A stretch of 64,000 nt of DNA from Thalassia testudinum. Taxonomy: Eukaryota > Streptophyta > Magnoliopsida > Alismatales > Hydrocharitaceae. The stretch spans positions 151,206,501 through 151,270,500 of the forward strand of contig JAZHRO010000063.1 of assembly GCA_037157565.1 (NCBI GenBank), read 5' to 3'. A program made the translations under genes and the position numbers. Below, one piece after another: positions 1 to 10,630 of this stretch. The notes beneath the pieces were generated by a model. That model did not search any database. It had not been told where the DNA came from and saw nothing but the letters and a program-made list of their open reading frames with translations. Within the stretch, counting starts at the first letter, position 1. Each line of letters starts with the position of its first letter.

Positions 1-698
1 ACCTGTGTACGACATCGCAGGTGTGGTCAGTCGACATATACCCTTGTGCTACGATATGCAAGGCATAGGGAGATACGTACCTTGCGATAAATGAGCTTTC
101 AAATGTCTAGCCTTAGCTCCAGATTTCCAGGTACCCCGTCAGTTGTCTGGACTCCACTCCAGACGTCTGATACTAGAAAACTTCCAGTACCAGGAGCTCC
201 TCGCATCTCTCTCCGCTTGCTTCGCCTCTCTCCGTCGCAGCTCCAGCTGCTGCAGAGGGCCAGGAGGCCGCCTCCCTGAGCTCTCTCCTCCTCCCACACG
301 TGCCCACGGTGGCCGTGCGAGCTCCACCGAGCTTCCACCGAAGCTCCTCCGACCTTGGCCTCCTCCTCCTCCCGTGCTCTCCTTCCTCCCTCTCTCTCTC
401 CCTCGCTCGCCACCTCTTGCCACTCCTGCATAGCACCGAAGGTGGTGGTGGCTAGTGTGTGGAGTGGAGAGGAGATAGGAGAGGGGGTTTATATAGAAGG
501 CGTGGGGTTTAGGGTTTGGGGAAGAAAGAGGAAGGGAGAGAGAAGAGGAGGGTTCTGAGTGCCGCCAGTGTGCAGAGCGTAGTGTGTAGTACAAGAATTT
601 CATTTCCAGACGTCCGAGAACGGGTCCAGACGTTTGGACAGATGTTTGACTGAGATTCCAGATGTCTTAAAAGGCTAAAAGTATGACGGGTCATTACA
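1..698 (-). mobile_element. G1: partial LTR of family G, running off the left edge
   Basis: Read on the minus strand, the segment starts at 698 with TGTAATGACCCG and carries a TATA box, a GC-rich purine/pyrimidine tract and several CAGACGTCTG-type boxes. The same order is found on the plus strand in G2 (44653 onward), including the stretch around 45400-45480 next to the AGACGTCTG boxes. The sequence changes abruptly at 698/699 into Athila RNase H code. I therefore read it as the 5' end of an LTR inserted into element E. No coding region of this family is in the window, so its clade and whether it is a full element or a solo LTR are unknown. The ORFs inside are low-complexity products of GC-rich repeats. 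Confidence 0.6.
488..496 (-). promoter_or_regulatory. TATA box of LTR G1
   Basis: The minus strand reads CTATATAAA followed by a C-rich tract, about 200 bp inside the LTR. This is a good match to a plant Pol II TATA box; start of transcription is inferred about 30 bp further left. Confidence 0.55.
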
Positions 699-2424
699 TG
701 TGCGATGCATCTGATTTCGCTGTAGGAGTAGTACTTGGGCAGAAAATTGATAGGAAACCCGTGGTCATCTACTACGCTAGCAAGACACTTGACGAGGCTT
801 AGCGTAACTACACAGTTATTGAGAAAGAGCTGCTAGTCGTAGTATTTTCCCTGGAAAAATTCAGATCTTATCTCCTGGGTTCCCACGTTATCATTTACTC
901 GGATCACACAGCTGTGAGGCATCTCCTTGCGTAGAAGGACGTAAAACCTCGATTAATCTGCTGGATCTTGCTATTGCAAGAGTTTGACCTTGAGATTCGC
1001 GATAAAGCAAGAAAACATAACATGGAAGCTGATCACTTGTCCTGCCTTCCTTCTGAGATCATCGACCCTTCCGGACCCATCACGGAACATTTTCCTGATG
1101 AGCACCTCCTGACTATCAATACAAGGCTTCCATGGTTTGTTGATATAGTAAACTACTTGGCATCACATCAAATCCCATCTGATTGGCTGAAGGCCAAGAA
1201 GGACAAATTGCTTTGAGATGCCAAGTATTACTTCTGGGAAGACCTATATCTATTCTGCATCGGTGTTGATCAGATCATTCGACGATGTGTTAAGGAAGCG
1301 GAAATTCAGGACATATTGTCCTTCTGCCATGACCATGCACGCGGTGGACATTTCTCAGGTCATAAAACCGTAGTGAAAGTCCTCCAGTGCGGCTTCTATT
1401 GGCCCACGATTTTCAAAGACGCATGCAATCACTGTAGGGCATGCACTCGTTGCCAGACCTTAGGCAACATGAGCCATCGTGATATGATGCCCTTGCAACC
1501 AATTCTTGTATAAGAAATCTTCGACATGTGGGGGATTGATTTTATGGAACCCTTCCCTGTTTTATATGGCGTCGTGTACATTCTACTCGCTATTGACTAC
1601 GTGTCCAAATGGATCAAAGCCATTCCAACCCGAACCAATGATCATAAAGTGGTTATCAAATTCATTCATCAGAATATCTTCTCACGATTTAGGATTCCAC
1701 GTGCTATAATCTCTGATGGAGGGACCCATTTCACTAACACTCGATTTAGGTCACTGATGACCAAATATGGGGTGTCGCATCGAATCTCTACTCCTTACCA
1801 CCCCCAAACTAATGGTCTAGCTGAGCTATCAAGTTGAGAGATCAAGAAAATCCTCCAGGTTACTGTTTGACCTGACAGGAAGGATTGGTCATCCCTACTT
1901 TCCGAAAGCCTTGTGGTCTTATAGGACTACCCACAAAACCCAATTAGGTATGTCTCCCTTCATATTGGTGTACGGGAAGGCATGTCACCTCCCCGTAGAA
2001 TTGGAGCACAGAGCCTATTGGGCAGTATGGAATTGCAATCTAGATCTTTTTAAGGTAGGAACCCATAGAAAGCTTCAAATGAGCAAGATCGATGAATTAT
2101 GCCACGACTCATATGAGAACTCACAAATTTACAAAGAGCGGGTTAAGGCCTTTCACGACAAGCACGTATCCAGAAAGATCTTTCATCCTGGTCAAAATGT
2201 CCTACTCTTTGATGCCAAGCTTAAACTGCTCCAAGGAAAACTATGATCAAAATGGATCGGACCATACCTCGTTCGTCGAATCTTTGGAAATGGAGCCATC
2301 GAGATCAGTCCACTCATCCACGATTCAGAACCTTTCGTTGTGAATGGTTAGAGGCTCAAACCGTTCATTGACTTCACCGATACAAATCTGGCTGAGATAT
2401 CCTTTACCCTCCATTCTCCTTAAG
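699..2424 (+). pseudogene. E: Athila pol remnant (RNase H to integrase)
   Basis: The piece opens inside RNase H ([14 protein letters not shown]) and continues through the [10 protein letters not shown] and EKELL blocks. The integrase zinc-binding region ([16 protein letters not shown], then CRACTRCQ) follows. The integrase core then shows [15 protein letters not shown] and [12 protein letters not shown], so the D, D and E catalytic positions can be recognised. It ends at a TAA at 2422. In-frame stops are frequent (near 801, 932, 1214, 1511, 1835 and 1868), and many fit C-to-T change of CAG or CGA codons. Protease, RT and gag are missing to the left, where LTR G1 abuts. It is closest to B and C and plainly inactive. 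Confidence 0.92.
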
Positions 2425-2463
2425 CCCATTGCGCCTAGCTAATGGCGTAAAAGTCAGTGCTTA

Positions 2464-2479
2464 ACGGGAGGCAACCCGT
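2464..2479 (+). other. Post-pol hairpin of E
   Basis: ACGGGAGGCAACCCGT forms a 5-bp stem around an AGGCAA loop, 40 nt after the pol stop. The same element is found in A, B and C. Confidence 0.6.
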
Positions 2480-2705
2480 CATTTTTGAAAAACCCAAAAC
2501 TTTTCTTGACATCCTATGCTGAATTCATATTGCACTTTAGGGTTCATCCATTAGAACAACCGACCCCACCTCAGGTACCTGTACCCAAGTTTTGAAATAA
2601 TTCGCAACAGTCACCTTGACTCGTTCACTCACCCAAAACCTGTTCAAATAAATGATCTAAGTTGAACTCGAACCCACCTAATTTACAATGGGGACATTGC
2701 AAATC

Positions 2706-2722
2706 GTAGGCATGGGGGGGTA
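2706..2722 (+). other. Upstream polypurine-type tract of E
   Basis: TAGGCATGGGGGGGTA lies in the block AATGGGGACATTGCAAATC-GGCATGGGGG. It matches the upstream rather than the LTR-adjacent tract of B and C. Confidence 0.6.
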
Positions 2723-3076
2723 TGAAAGTTCAAAACATCGTGAAAACTCATCTCACAAGAAAAGGTTTCAACAAAAAAATCACATATCACAAAAACACCA
2801 AAAAAATGAAAATCCAACATGGTCAAACCGAAAATCCAACTTCACCATTGGATTCCTTAGGTCCAAATTAGGTTTGTACCAAAATTTGGACCTAAGGCGA
2901 ATTCGTCTTGACCCACTTTACAAATAAGTCTAGCCCAATTGCATTTCGACCCCTATCTTTTGAAAACCTCTGCAGAAAGCCCCCTAGATTCTTCTTCATT
3001 CTTTGCAATTAGGTCCCTCTGCCATTATAGTGGAGGAAATCCTACTCCGGTGAGATTTCGAGGGCAAGATCTCCCT

Positions 3077-3128
3077 GATTTCTCAGAGAATCCCCTTCAA
3101 AATTGAAAGGGAGATTCTCTGAGAAATC
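3077..3128. repeat. Long inverted repeat in the E LTR
   Basis: The arms GATTTCTCAGAGAATC (3077-3092) and GATTCTCTGAGAAATC (3113-3128) are perfect 16-bp complements. The 20-bp centre is itself partly self-complementary. Confidence 0.85.
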
Positions 3129-3169
3129 CCCTCCAGTATGAACCCAATTTGATGCTCTATTTGGTACCC

Positions 3170-3197
3170 AATCTCTCAAGCAAATGCATGAGAGATT
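3170..3197. repeat. Decayed promoter-proximal palindrome in the E LTR
   Basis: AATCTCTC and GAGAGATT arms flank a 12-bp centre. This corresponds in position to the perfect palindromes at 49421 (C) and 5574 (B). Confidence 0.6.
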
Positions 3198-3646
3198 CGA
3201 GTCTCCTCCAAGTTTCCATCTCCGACAAGCTTGTCGTGCTTGGAATCTTGGCTTCCAAGCACAAATCCATCCTCTAGGGCCTATATAAGCAAACCCAAGC
3301 CACCCTGCATCTCCCAAGCTTGACATTGGCTGGAAAATCCCTCAAATTCGTCTCTTCCTCCTCCGGCCAGTGGCTCAGCAAGCTTCAGCGACCTCCCTCT
3401 CTCTCCTTAGTAGCCTAGCCACAATACCAGTGGCAGGGTCCTCTTCCTCTTGTTTGTCCGTGTCTCACTGCACCCGCCGATGCCTCTGTAGCGCCTTCAT
3501 CGTCACCGTCCTCCCCCCACTAAGTGATTCATCTCTGGCGATGGCAATACGAGCCAGCCGCCATCTCTACCTCCCCCTTCATCTCTTTTTGCCCAGATAA
3601 GTTCCCTTTTCTCTTCTAATCCTTTTTCCTTCTTTATTTCTTCAAA

Positions 3647-3651
3647 ACACC
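3647..3651. other. Target-site duplication of B (left copy)
   Basis: ACACC here equals ACACC at 31413-31417, immediately outside the two B LTRs. This fixes both ends of B. Confidence 0.93.
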
Positions 3652-4131
3652 TGATGATCGGCCAATAACTAGGTTTTGTTATAAAAATAACGTTGTAGTA
3701 CAACTAGTCATTGCCATCATTACAGATATATTTTTTTTTACTCGGAAAATAAAAGAGTTCCCGAGGTCGAACTCAGGGAGAAAGTCGTATTCTAGAAGTA
3801 CAAAGGTTCTTATTACAAAAATAAAGAGAGAGAGAGAGAGAGATAGAGATGAAAGATTTGGTGGCTTCTTCTTCTTCTCTTCTTTCTCTTCAGAGTTTCT
3901 TCTTCTCTTTCTCCTCCTGTTCTTCTTGTCTTCTCTCTTCTTGGCTCTTCAATCTTTCTTTCCTTTGCTTGCTTCCTTCAGATCTTCTTCTCGTGTTCTT
4001 CTTTTTCTTTCTTTTTCTTCAGAGTTTCTTCTTCTCTTTCTGTTCTTCTTTTCTTCTTCGTTGCGGTCCTGCTCGTCTTTTCTTTTTATCTTATTCTTCT
4101 GATTTTTGCTTCTCCACTTGGCCTTCAGGAC

Positions 4132-4157
4132 GTCGTCTGATTTTCAAATCAGACGAC
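4132..4157. repeat. Palindrome of the AGACGTCT class (B 3' LTR)
   Basis: GTCGTCTGATTTT is followed by CAAATCAGACGAC, a 12-of-13 complementary pair. The 5' LTR copy is at 29152-29177. Confidence 0.85.
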
Positions 4158-5494
4158 TTAAACCGCTGCTGCTACAGTGTCTCCCCTAGCTTCCGGCTTC
4201 TTCTTCTTCGTGTTCTCTTCTTCTTCTTCTTCCGTAGTCCTTCTTCTTCTTCTTCACCTGTGCCTGCACACTTCAAGGTTTTCGTCAGAGGGAAAAACCT
4301 ACTCTACCTTCCCCCGCGTCTCTCTCTCTCTCTGAATTCGCTCTTAGGAAAGCTCTCCCAGAGCAACCGGGTAATCGGGTACGCGGGTTACGCCCGGGTC
4401 CAAGCCCACCGGTGTGCGGTGGTGGGCGAGGAGTGTAGGTCGGGCTTAGTCGGGTCGGGCCAGGTCCGCGGGGCGTGAGCGCGGATGAGGTCGGGTAGTC
4501 GGGCGATTGAAGGGGACCTCACCCCATGAACTGAGGCGAAGAGCTTAAGGCACTTTTTGCCTTTAAGTGCCCGCGCGCCTCTACGAGTTTCTGAGGTGGG
4601 ACTAAATGTCCCACCCCAATTTGGGCGCCCGCGCGGAGGAAGCAGCGGGCAGTCGAGGCTCCACGCGACGGCTTCGCCCCAGCTGCAGCCTGGGACTCTT
4701 CGCGAGGATACCCCGCACAGCCTGGGAGCCTGGTCTGGGCATGGCGCGCCTGGAGCAGCAGGTCGAAGGAGCTTCGCTGCTCAGCAATGGCGATGGCGAG
4801 CGCAACACCTGTCCACAACAGCACGGCCTCTCGGCCTAATCAGATATGCGGAGGACCTTCGCTGTGACACGGCGAAGGTGGTCAGGGGGTCTGCAGGTGG
4901 CGGGGCAGAGCCTAAGGGCCGCCCTAGGTCAAACTGCAGGTGGCGAGATGGGTTTGGTGGGTGGGTGTGCAGAGGGCGATTGGTGGGAAGTGGAAGGGCG
5001 GAGGTTGATCAGGGTGAGGAGGCGGAGGTTCTGCGGGGGTCGGCGAGTCGTGTGGAGTGGCGGAATGATGGGAGCGACTCGCCGGAGGTTGGCCGGAGAT
5101 GGGGAAGGTGAGAGTGTTTGGGCGAGGTCGAGGGCGACAGTAAAGATTTACAGTGAGGAAAAGAAAGAGGGGAGGAAGAGGAGAAGTTATACCTACTTAG
5201 CAGGACGAGGAGGGGCCAGAGCAGGCGACAGCCGTATCGACTGTCGCCGGAGAAGAAACTGCCCAGAGGAAGGGGCGACGGCGAGGAGAGGGTCGGAGAA
5301 GCGCGCGCTGGGTGCGGCGCGGCGCGGGAAGAGCGAGGGAAGGCAACCCTGCTGTTGGTAGTGCGGCAGAGCGAGGAGGAGGAGGAGGAGGAGAAGCCGT
5401 CGGAGCAAGGGGGCGTCTGTCGGAGTGGGAAGAGAGGAAGTGAGGGGGTATCTCCGTCAGATCCGAGCTGGGAAGAACGGCGGAGCGACAGGGG

Positions 5495-5502
5495 TATTTA
5501 TA
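5495..5502 (-). promoter_or_regulatory. TATA box of the B 3' LTR
   Basis: The minus strand reads CCCTATAAATACC. The active promoter would be the copy at 30502 in the 5' LTR. Confidence 0.6.
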
Positions 5503-5573
5503 GGGGAAGAACCAGAGAGGAGGGCGGAGGGAGACGACGTGTCTCCCTCGCCGGAGGACGCCGGAGGAAGGAT

Positions 5574-5611
5574 ACCCATACCGTCCGTGCGTTCGCACGG
5601 CCGGTATGGGT
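5574..5611. repeat. Promoter-proximal palindrome (B 3' LTR)
   Basis: 18-bp arms with one mismatch flank a TT centre (core GTGCG-TT-CGCAC), about 72 bp upstream of the TATA box on the minus strand. The 5' LTR copy is at 30557-30594. Confidence 0.85.
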
Positions 5612-6431
5612 GGTTGCAGCCATCAGGGGGGTGTTCCTGCGGTGGCTGACGACGCAGGGCAGCCCCATTTGACCTGGCAGGCTCCCTCCCTTACCCTGCG
5701 CGGCGCCATGCTCCGCGCAAGGTCGCCGGAGCATGGTGCTGCTCAGGTTTTGCGGTAGGGACCTAAATGCAAATAATGAAGGAGAGTTAGGGGCCAAAAT
5801 GTGAGGGTTCATAAGTTGAGGGCCAAAAAGTAAATATATGAGGACCAAAGTGTAAAGTTGGTCAAGAAGGTTTCTTCTTAGGCTCAAGTTTTTATACATG
5901 ACTAACTAGGACCTAAGGATTCTGATGGTGAATTTTATTTCTAGGTTAAACCTTGTTTGACTGGTCAATTTACGCAAAAACCCAAATTAAGTTGTTAATT
6001 GGGCATGGTTCTCAATGTAGGTCACAATGGGTTCCTAAGGCCAAATTGAAGGTTATAAGCCCTATAGATTATTTTTCTATGATTTTTAGAGGATTTAGTT
6101 GATTTTTTATCTGCCTCGAACCTCGTGTATTTAAGTGGGTTTGTTTTTAGGGTTACAGGATGTCATTTAATTCTTCGGAGTTGCTGTAGCCCTTGTTGAG
6201 TTATTTCATCCCACTTTTCTTCTCATTAGGTTGTTTTGACCTATGTTTGGACCCTGAGTTACCCTATTTTCAGATTGGATTGGTGAAATTGCATTTTTAC
6301 CCCTCAGTTTATGTTTTCTTTGCAAACTCAGAATCTCTCTGAGCCAAGCCTTTCTAAGGTTATGTAGGAGCTTTTATTCTCTGTATTAGGTCAAAATGAG
6401 CTAGTTATGGCTCATGATGAGGTTCTCATCA

Positions 6432-6443
6432 TACCCCCATGCC
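6432..6443 (-). other. Terminal polypurine tract of B
   Basis: The minus strand reads GGCATGGGGGTA directly before the 3' LTR. It is the expected primer for plus-strand DNA synthesis. Confidence 0.8.
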
Positions 6444-7714
6444 TAGCTTTTGCTAGTCCCTTAGCAAAAACCTAAGATTTTAACCTTTGTTCTAGACCAA
6501 GACTTTTTCAACAACTTAAGATAAGTGCTTTTTCATTTAAACTTAGATTAGGTTAGAATGCTGACCATAGGCTTAAAAGGTACTCTAGTACCAATGAAGA
6601 TCCAAATCTGTCTAGCCTCAGCCTCAGTCTTTGGCAGAGGTTTTTAAGACCCACAAGAACTAACGTAAGGTTTATTGGAATTTTTGGTTAAAGCACCCCG
6701 TGCTTGAAATGATTTTTGCCCTGGTTCAATTCGCAGTGCGTTTTGCAAGAGAAAGAGAAGTAGAAAGTATTTTTGTTTGGAGAGTTTTTCTCTCTCTTTT
6801 CTTTTTAGTTCTAGCCTAGGATTGGCTTTTCAACACGGTCTGTATCAGATTCATTACTCCCATCATCAATCCTCAAGGGTTCCTGGCGATCGATGCTTCG
6901 AGATAGCACCGCCCATGGCAACCCCCAGAACCCTGGCTATTGAGATTTCGAGATAATCCCATCCATGGTGTTCCGTGGCCGAATTCAGACCCTGGCAGTT
7001 GACATTTCGTGATAATGCCATCCATGGAATCTGAACCAGCAGGGTGCTTACATGCCCCCAGTAGGATATGTGAACATCCTAAGAGACAAGCACCGAGGAG
7101 ATGATATTTTGTTACGCATCTTTGAGGGGATTTCCCGCCTCTCCGCGCTGGGAACTCGTCCAAATCAACTTGTGTTGATCGGCTGCTCCTATTCTAGGTG
7201 TATTTTGAGAATTTTTGCGACGCTTCTGCGTGATTTTGAATTTTTATGCTTACTGAACCAGGCTGTGTGTGGGGTTGGGGTGCTTAGGTTACTGAGTCCC
7301 GTAAACCAGGAGTTAGTTAGCGAGGTCAAATACTCCCTAAGCCTTGGACCTAGTACTTAAGCTTTTCATTTTCCTCAACCTCTTGAGGATTGTCTAGATC
7401 TTAATGGGTACTAAGAGTCTATCAAGAATGCCTAAGGTTTGCATTCTTACTAATCTTACCATGCACTTTTCATTTCTTTTCTTGAAAAATGGTCTAGAGC
7501 TTAGGTTAATTCCTTAGCTTCTTACTAATGGCTATTACTCTTGTCTTTCATCTTTTTATGCTCCTTTTCATTCTGTTTCTTTTCCTTCTCCATAGAATTT
7601 CCTTTCTCCTCTTATTCTTCTTTTTTATTTTGAAAAATTTTTAATTTTTATGGTGTTTTTGGCATATGTGAATTTTTTGTTTAAAAACCTTTTCTTACAA
7701 GTTTTGCACTTTTA

Positions 7715-7753
7715 TACCCCCCCATACCTAAGATTTGCAATGTCCTCATTGCG
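7715..7753 (-). other. Upstream polypurine block of B
   Basis: The minus strand reads an AATG-GGACATTG type block, then TAGGTATGGGGGGGTA. This is about 1.29 kb before the LTR and is the second such tract in the element. Confidence 0.6.
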
Positions 7754-7944
7754 ATTTAGGGGTTTTTATTTACTTAATTTATTCCTTAAGATAGATATTT
7801 TTGTGAGTGAATGGGTCGGGATGAATTCTGCGGACGATTTCTAATCTCGGATGCAAGCATCTGAGGTGGAGTCGGCTGTCTTAAAGGGTGAACCTTAAGT
7901 GCACCAAGGTGTTAGAAAAAGGTTTTAGATTTTCAGAGGGAATG

Positions 7945-7960
7945 ACGGGCTGCCTCCCGT
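7945..7960 (-). other. Post-pol hairpin of B
   Basis: The minus strand reads ACGGGAGGCAGCCCGT: a 5-bp stem and AGGCAG loop, 41 nt after the pol stop. Confidence 0.6.
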
Positions 7961-8000
7961 TAAGCGCTGAGTTTTACGCCATCGGCTGGGCGCAGTAAGC

Positions 8001-10630
8001 TCACGGAGAATGGAGGATGAGAGATGACTCAGCCAAATTAGTAGAAGTCACATCAATGAACGGTTTGAGTCTCTGACCGTTCACGATGAAAGGTTCGGAA
8101 TCGTGGCTGAGTGGACTGATTTCGATTGCTCCATTTCCAAAAACCTGTCGGACTAAATATGGTCCGACCCACTTGGATCGCAGTTTTCCCGGGAAGGGTT
8201 TAAGTCGGGCATCAAAGAGTAGGACCTTTTGACCAGGATGAAAGATCTTTCTTGAGATATACTTGTCATGGAAGGCTTTAACCCGCTCCTTGTAGATTCG
8301 CGAGTTCTCATACGCGTCTAAGCGTAATTCATCGATCTCGCTGATTTGGAGTTTTCTGTGGGTTCCAGCCTTGGAAAGATCTAGATTACAGTTCCGTACT
8401 GCCCAATAGGCTTTATGCTCCAGTTCTACGGGAAGGTGACACGCCTTTCTGTACACTAGTCTAAAGGGAGACATGCCTAATTGGGTCTTGTGGGCGGTCC
8501 TATAGGCCCACAATGCTTCCGGAAGTCGGGACGACCAGTCCTTCCTGTCAGGCCGAACAGTGACTTGCAGGATTTTCTTGATCTCCCGATTTGACAGCTC
8601 AGCTAGACCATTTGTTTGGGGGTGGTAAGGAGTAGAGATTCGGTGGGATACCCCAAATTTGGCCATCAGTGACCTAAACTGAGCATTTGTAAAATGGGTC
8701 CCCCCATCAGAGATTATAGCACGGGGAATCCTGAACCTCGAGAAAATGTTTTGATGTATGAACTTAAGAACAATCTTGTGATCGCAGGTTCGGGTCGGTA
8801 TGGCTTCGATCCATTTGGACACGTAGTCCACCGCAAGCAGAATGTACTCGAAACCATCCGAAATAGGAAAGGGGCCCATAAAATCAATCCCCCAAACATC
8901 AAAGATTTCGCATACGAGAATTGGCTGCAAAGGCATCATGTCGCGATGGTTCATGTTGCCCAAAGTCTGGCAACGACTGCATGCCTTGTAGTGATTGTAT
9001 GCATCTTTGAAAAGTGTAGGCCAGTAGAAGCCACACTGGAGGACTTTGATGCGGTTTTATGCCCTGAGAAATGGCCACCGCATTCCTGGTCATGGCAGAA
9101 AGAGAGGATATTGCAGACCTCCTCATCCGGGACACATCTCCGAATAATTTGATCAGCACCTATGCGGAAAAGGTACGGATCTTCCCAAATGTAATACTTG
9201 GTATCAGAACGCAATTTGTCTTTCTTGGCCTTCGGCCAATCAGATGGGGTCTGATGAGATGCCAAGTAGTTCACTATATCAGCAAACCATGGAAGTCTAG
9301 TACCAACAGTAAGCAGGTGCTCATCAGGAAAGTGTTCCGTGATGGGTCCGGAAGGGTCGATGATCTCAGAAGGAAGACGGGACAGATGGTTGGCTACCAC
9401 ATTCTGCCTTCCCGCCATGTCACGAATCTCAAGATCGAATTCTTGCAACAGCAAGATCCAACAGATTAGTCGGGGCTTCGCGTCCTTCTTGGCAAGGAGA
9501 TGCCTTACAGCTATGTGATCCGAGTAAATGATGACATGGGAACCCAGAAGATATGATTGGAATTTTTCAAGGGCAAATACAACGGCTAGCAGCTCTTTCT
9601 CCGTAACCGTATAGTTACGCTGAGCCTCGTCAAGTGTCTTGCTAGCGTAGTATATAATCACGGGTTTCCCGTCAGCTTTCTGCCCCAGGACCACTCCTAC
9701 AGCGAAATCAGATGCATCACACATGATCTCAAAGGGTTGAGACCAATCAGGGGATTGTAGGATAGGTGCCTGGGTGACTCGGTCACGCAGGTTTTCAAAG
9801 GCTAGCATGCATTCCTTGGAGATTTCAAAGGGTGCATCTTTAGAGAGTAGAGAAGTCAAGGGGCACGCGATTTTCGAGAAATCTGGAATGAAATGGCGGT
9901 AAAAATCGACGTGCCCTAAAAAAGAACGGATGTCCCTGATCGAGCCAGGCGTAGGAAGGCGAGATATCAGATCCACCTTAGCTCGATCCACCTGGATGCC
10001 TTTTTCTGAAATTAGATGTCCCAGGACAATTCCCTCAGGTACCATGAAATGGCTCTTTTCCCAGGAAAGAACCAAGTTCACCTCAATGCATCGCCTGAGT
10101 ATCTGGACCAAGTGTTGGAGGCAATCATCAAAAGATTCTCCAAAGATTGAAAAGTCATCCATGAAGACTTCCAGGAAATCACCTACCATATCTGAGAATA
10201 TGGCAAGCATGCACCGCTGAAAGGTAGTAGGTGCATTGCAAAGACCGAAAGGCATCCTTCAGAAAGCGTACGTTCCGAAGGGGCAGGTGAACATGGTCTT
10301 TTCTTGGTCCTCAGGATGGATTGCCACCTGGTTATAACAGGAGTACCCGTCAAGAAAGCAGAAGAACCTATTTCCCGCTAGTTTCTCGAGAATTTGATCA
10401 ATGAAGGGTAGTGGGAAATGATCCTTCTTCATGGAGGAATTGAGTCGGCGGTAATCTATACAGACTCTCCACGCATTGGCTAATCGGGTAGGAATGATTT
10501 CTCCGGTTTCAGTCGTTATGGTGGTGAGTCCTGCCTTCTTAGGCACAACCTGAATTGGGCTCACCCAACGACTATCGGAGATCGGGTAGATGATCCCGGC
10601 ATCTAACCACTTGATGATCTCCTTTTTCAC
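8001..10630 (-). pseudogene. B pol: RT, RNase H and integrase, broken
   Basis: Read right to left, RT covers KWLDAGIIYPISDS through FFCFLDGYS and the catalytic VFMDDFS. RNase H follows ([25 protein letters not shown]). The integrase has its HHCC region, [15 protein letters not shown] and a [10 protein letters not shown] glutamate, and the frame ends at 8001. There is no chromodomain, as expected for Athila. Breaks are a UGA at 10259-10261 just before [10 protein letters not shown] in RT and loss of one base near 9047. That base loss shifts the frame inside the integrase zinc region, compared with C near 52850. Protein similarity to C is about 90 percent by eye, so B and C are one family. Confidence 0.93.

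Larger units (their letters stand above)
2425..2814 (+). other. E: 3' non-coding region, internally deleted
   Basis: This carries the post-pol hairpin and the upstream polypurine block. It then changes near 2815 directly into mid-LTR sequence. Compared with C, roughly 1.2 kb of internal sequence, the terminal polypurine tract and the first few hundred bases of the LTR are missing. No gene is seen. Confidence 0.7.
2815..3651 (+). mobile_element. E 3' LTR, segment 1 of 3
   Basis: The segment matches the reverse complement of the C LTR. Shared landmarks are the CCATTGGATTCCTTAGG block at about 2846 and the AATCTCTC palindrome at 3170. It is interrupted at 3651 by element B. Its first bases are lost in a deletion. 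Together the three E segments add up to about 2.26 kb, against 2.65 kb for the C LTR. Confidence 0.8.
3652..6431 (-). repeat. B 3' LTR (2780 bp)
   Basis: In plus coordinates the LTR starts TGATGATCGGCC and ends CTCATCA. It contains the U5 box at 3763, a GA run at 3825-3848, a CTT-rich tract (3870-4260), the AGACGAC palindrome at 4132, the promoter palindrome at 5574 and a TATA box at 5495. It is 174 bp longer than its partner, mainly from extra CTT-rich sequence. Confidence 0.93.
6444..8000 (-). other. B: non-coding tail between pol and 3' LTR
   Basis: This holds about 1.5 kb of AT-rich sequence without a credible gene. Its landmarks are the post-pol hairpin (7945) and the upstream polypurine block (7715). 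Athila relatives with an env-like gene carry it here; only short random ORFs are visible. The matching tail of C is at 50286-51804. Confidence 0.7.

Noticed and set aside
99..603. Overlapping ORFs of 60-150 aa on both strands in the G1 LTR
   Set aside because: Low-complexity arginine/glutamate/proline products of a GC-rich repeat; G2 has equivalent sequence with different ORFs.
3849..4478. 209-aa Ser/Phe/Leu-rich ORF with apparent hydrophobic segments
   Set aside because: Translation of a CTT/TTC microsatellite-like tract in the B LTR; length differs in the partner LTR.
4557..5672. ORFs up to 184 aa in the B LTR (again at 29513-30655)
   Set aside because: Compositional ORFs in GC-rich LTR sequence, crossing the TATA box and palindrome; no domain.
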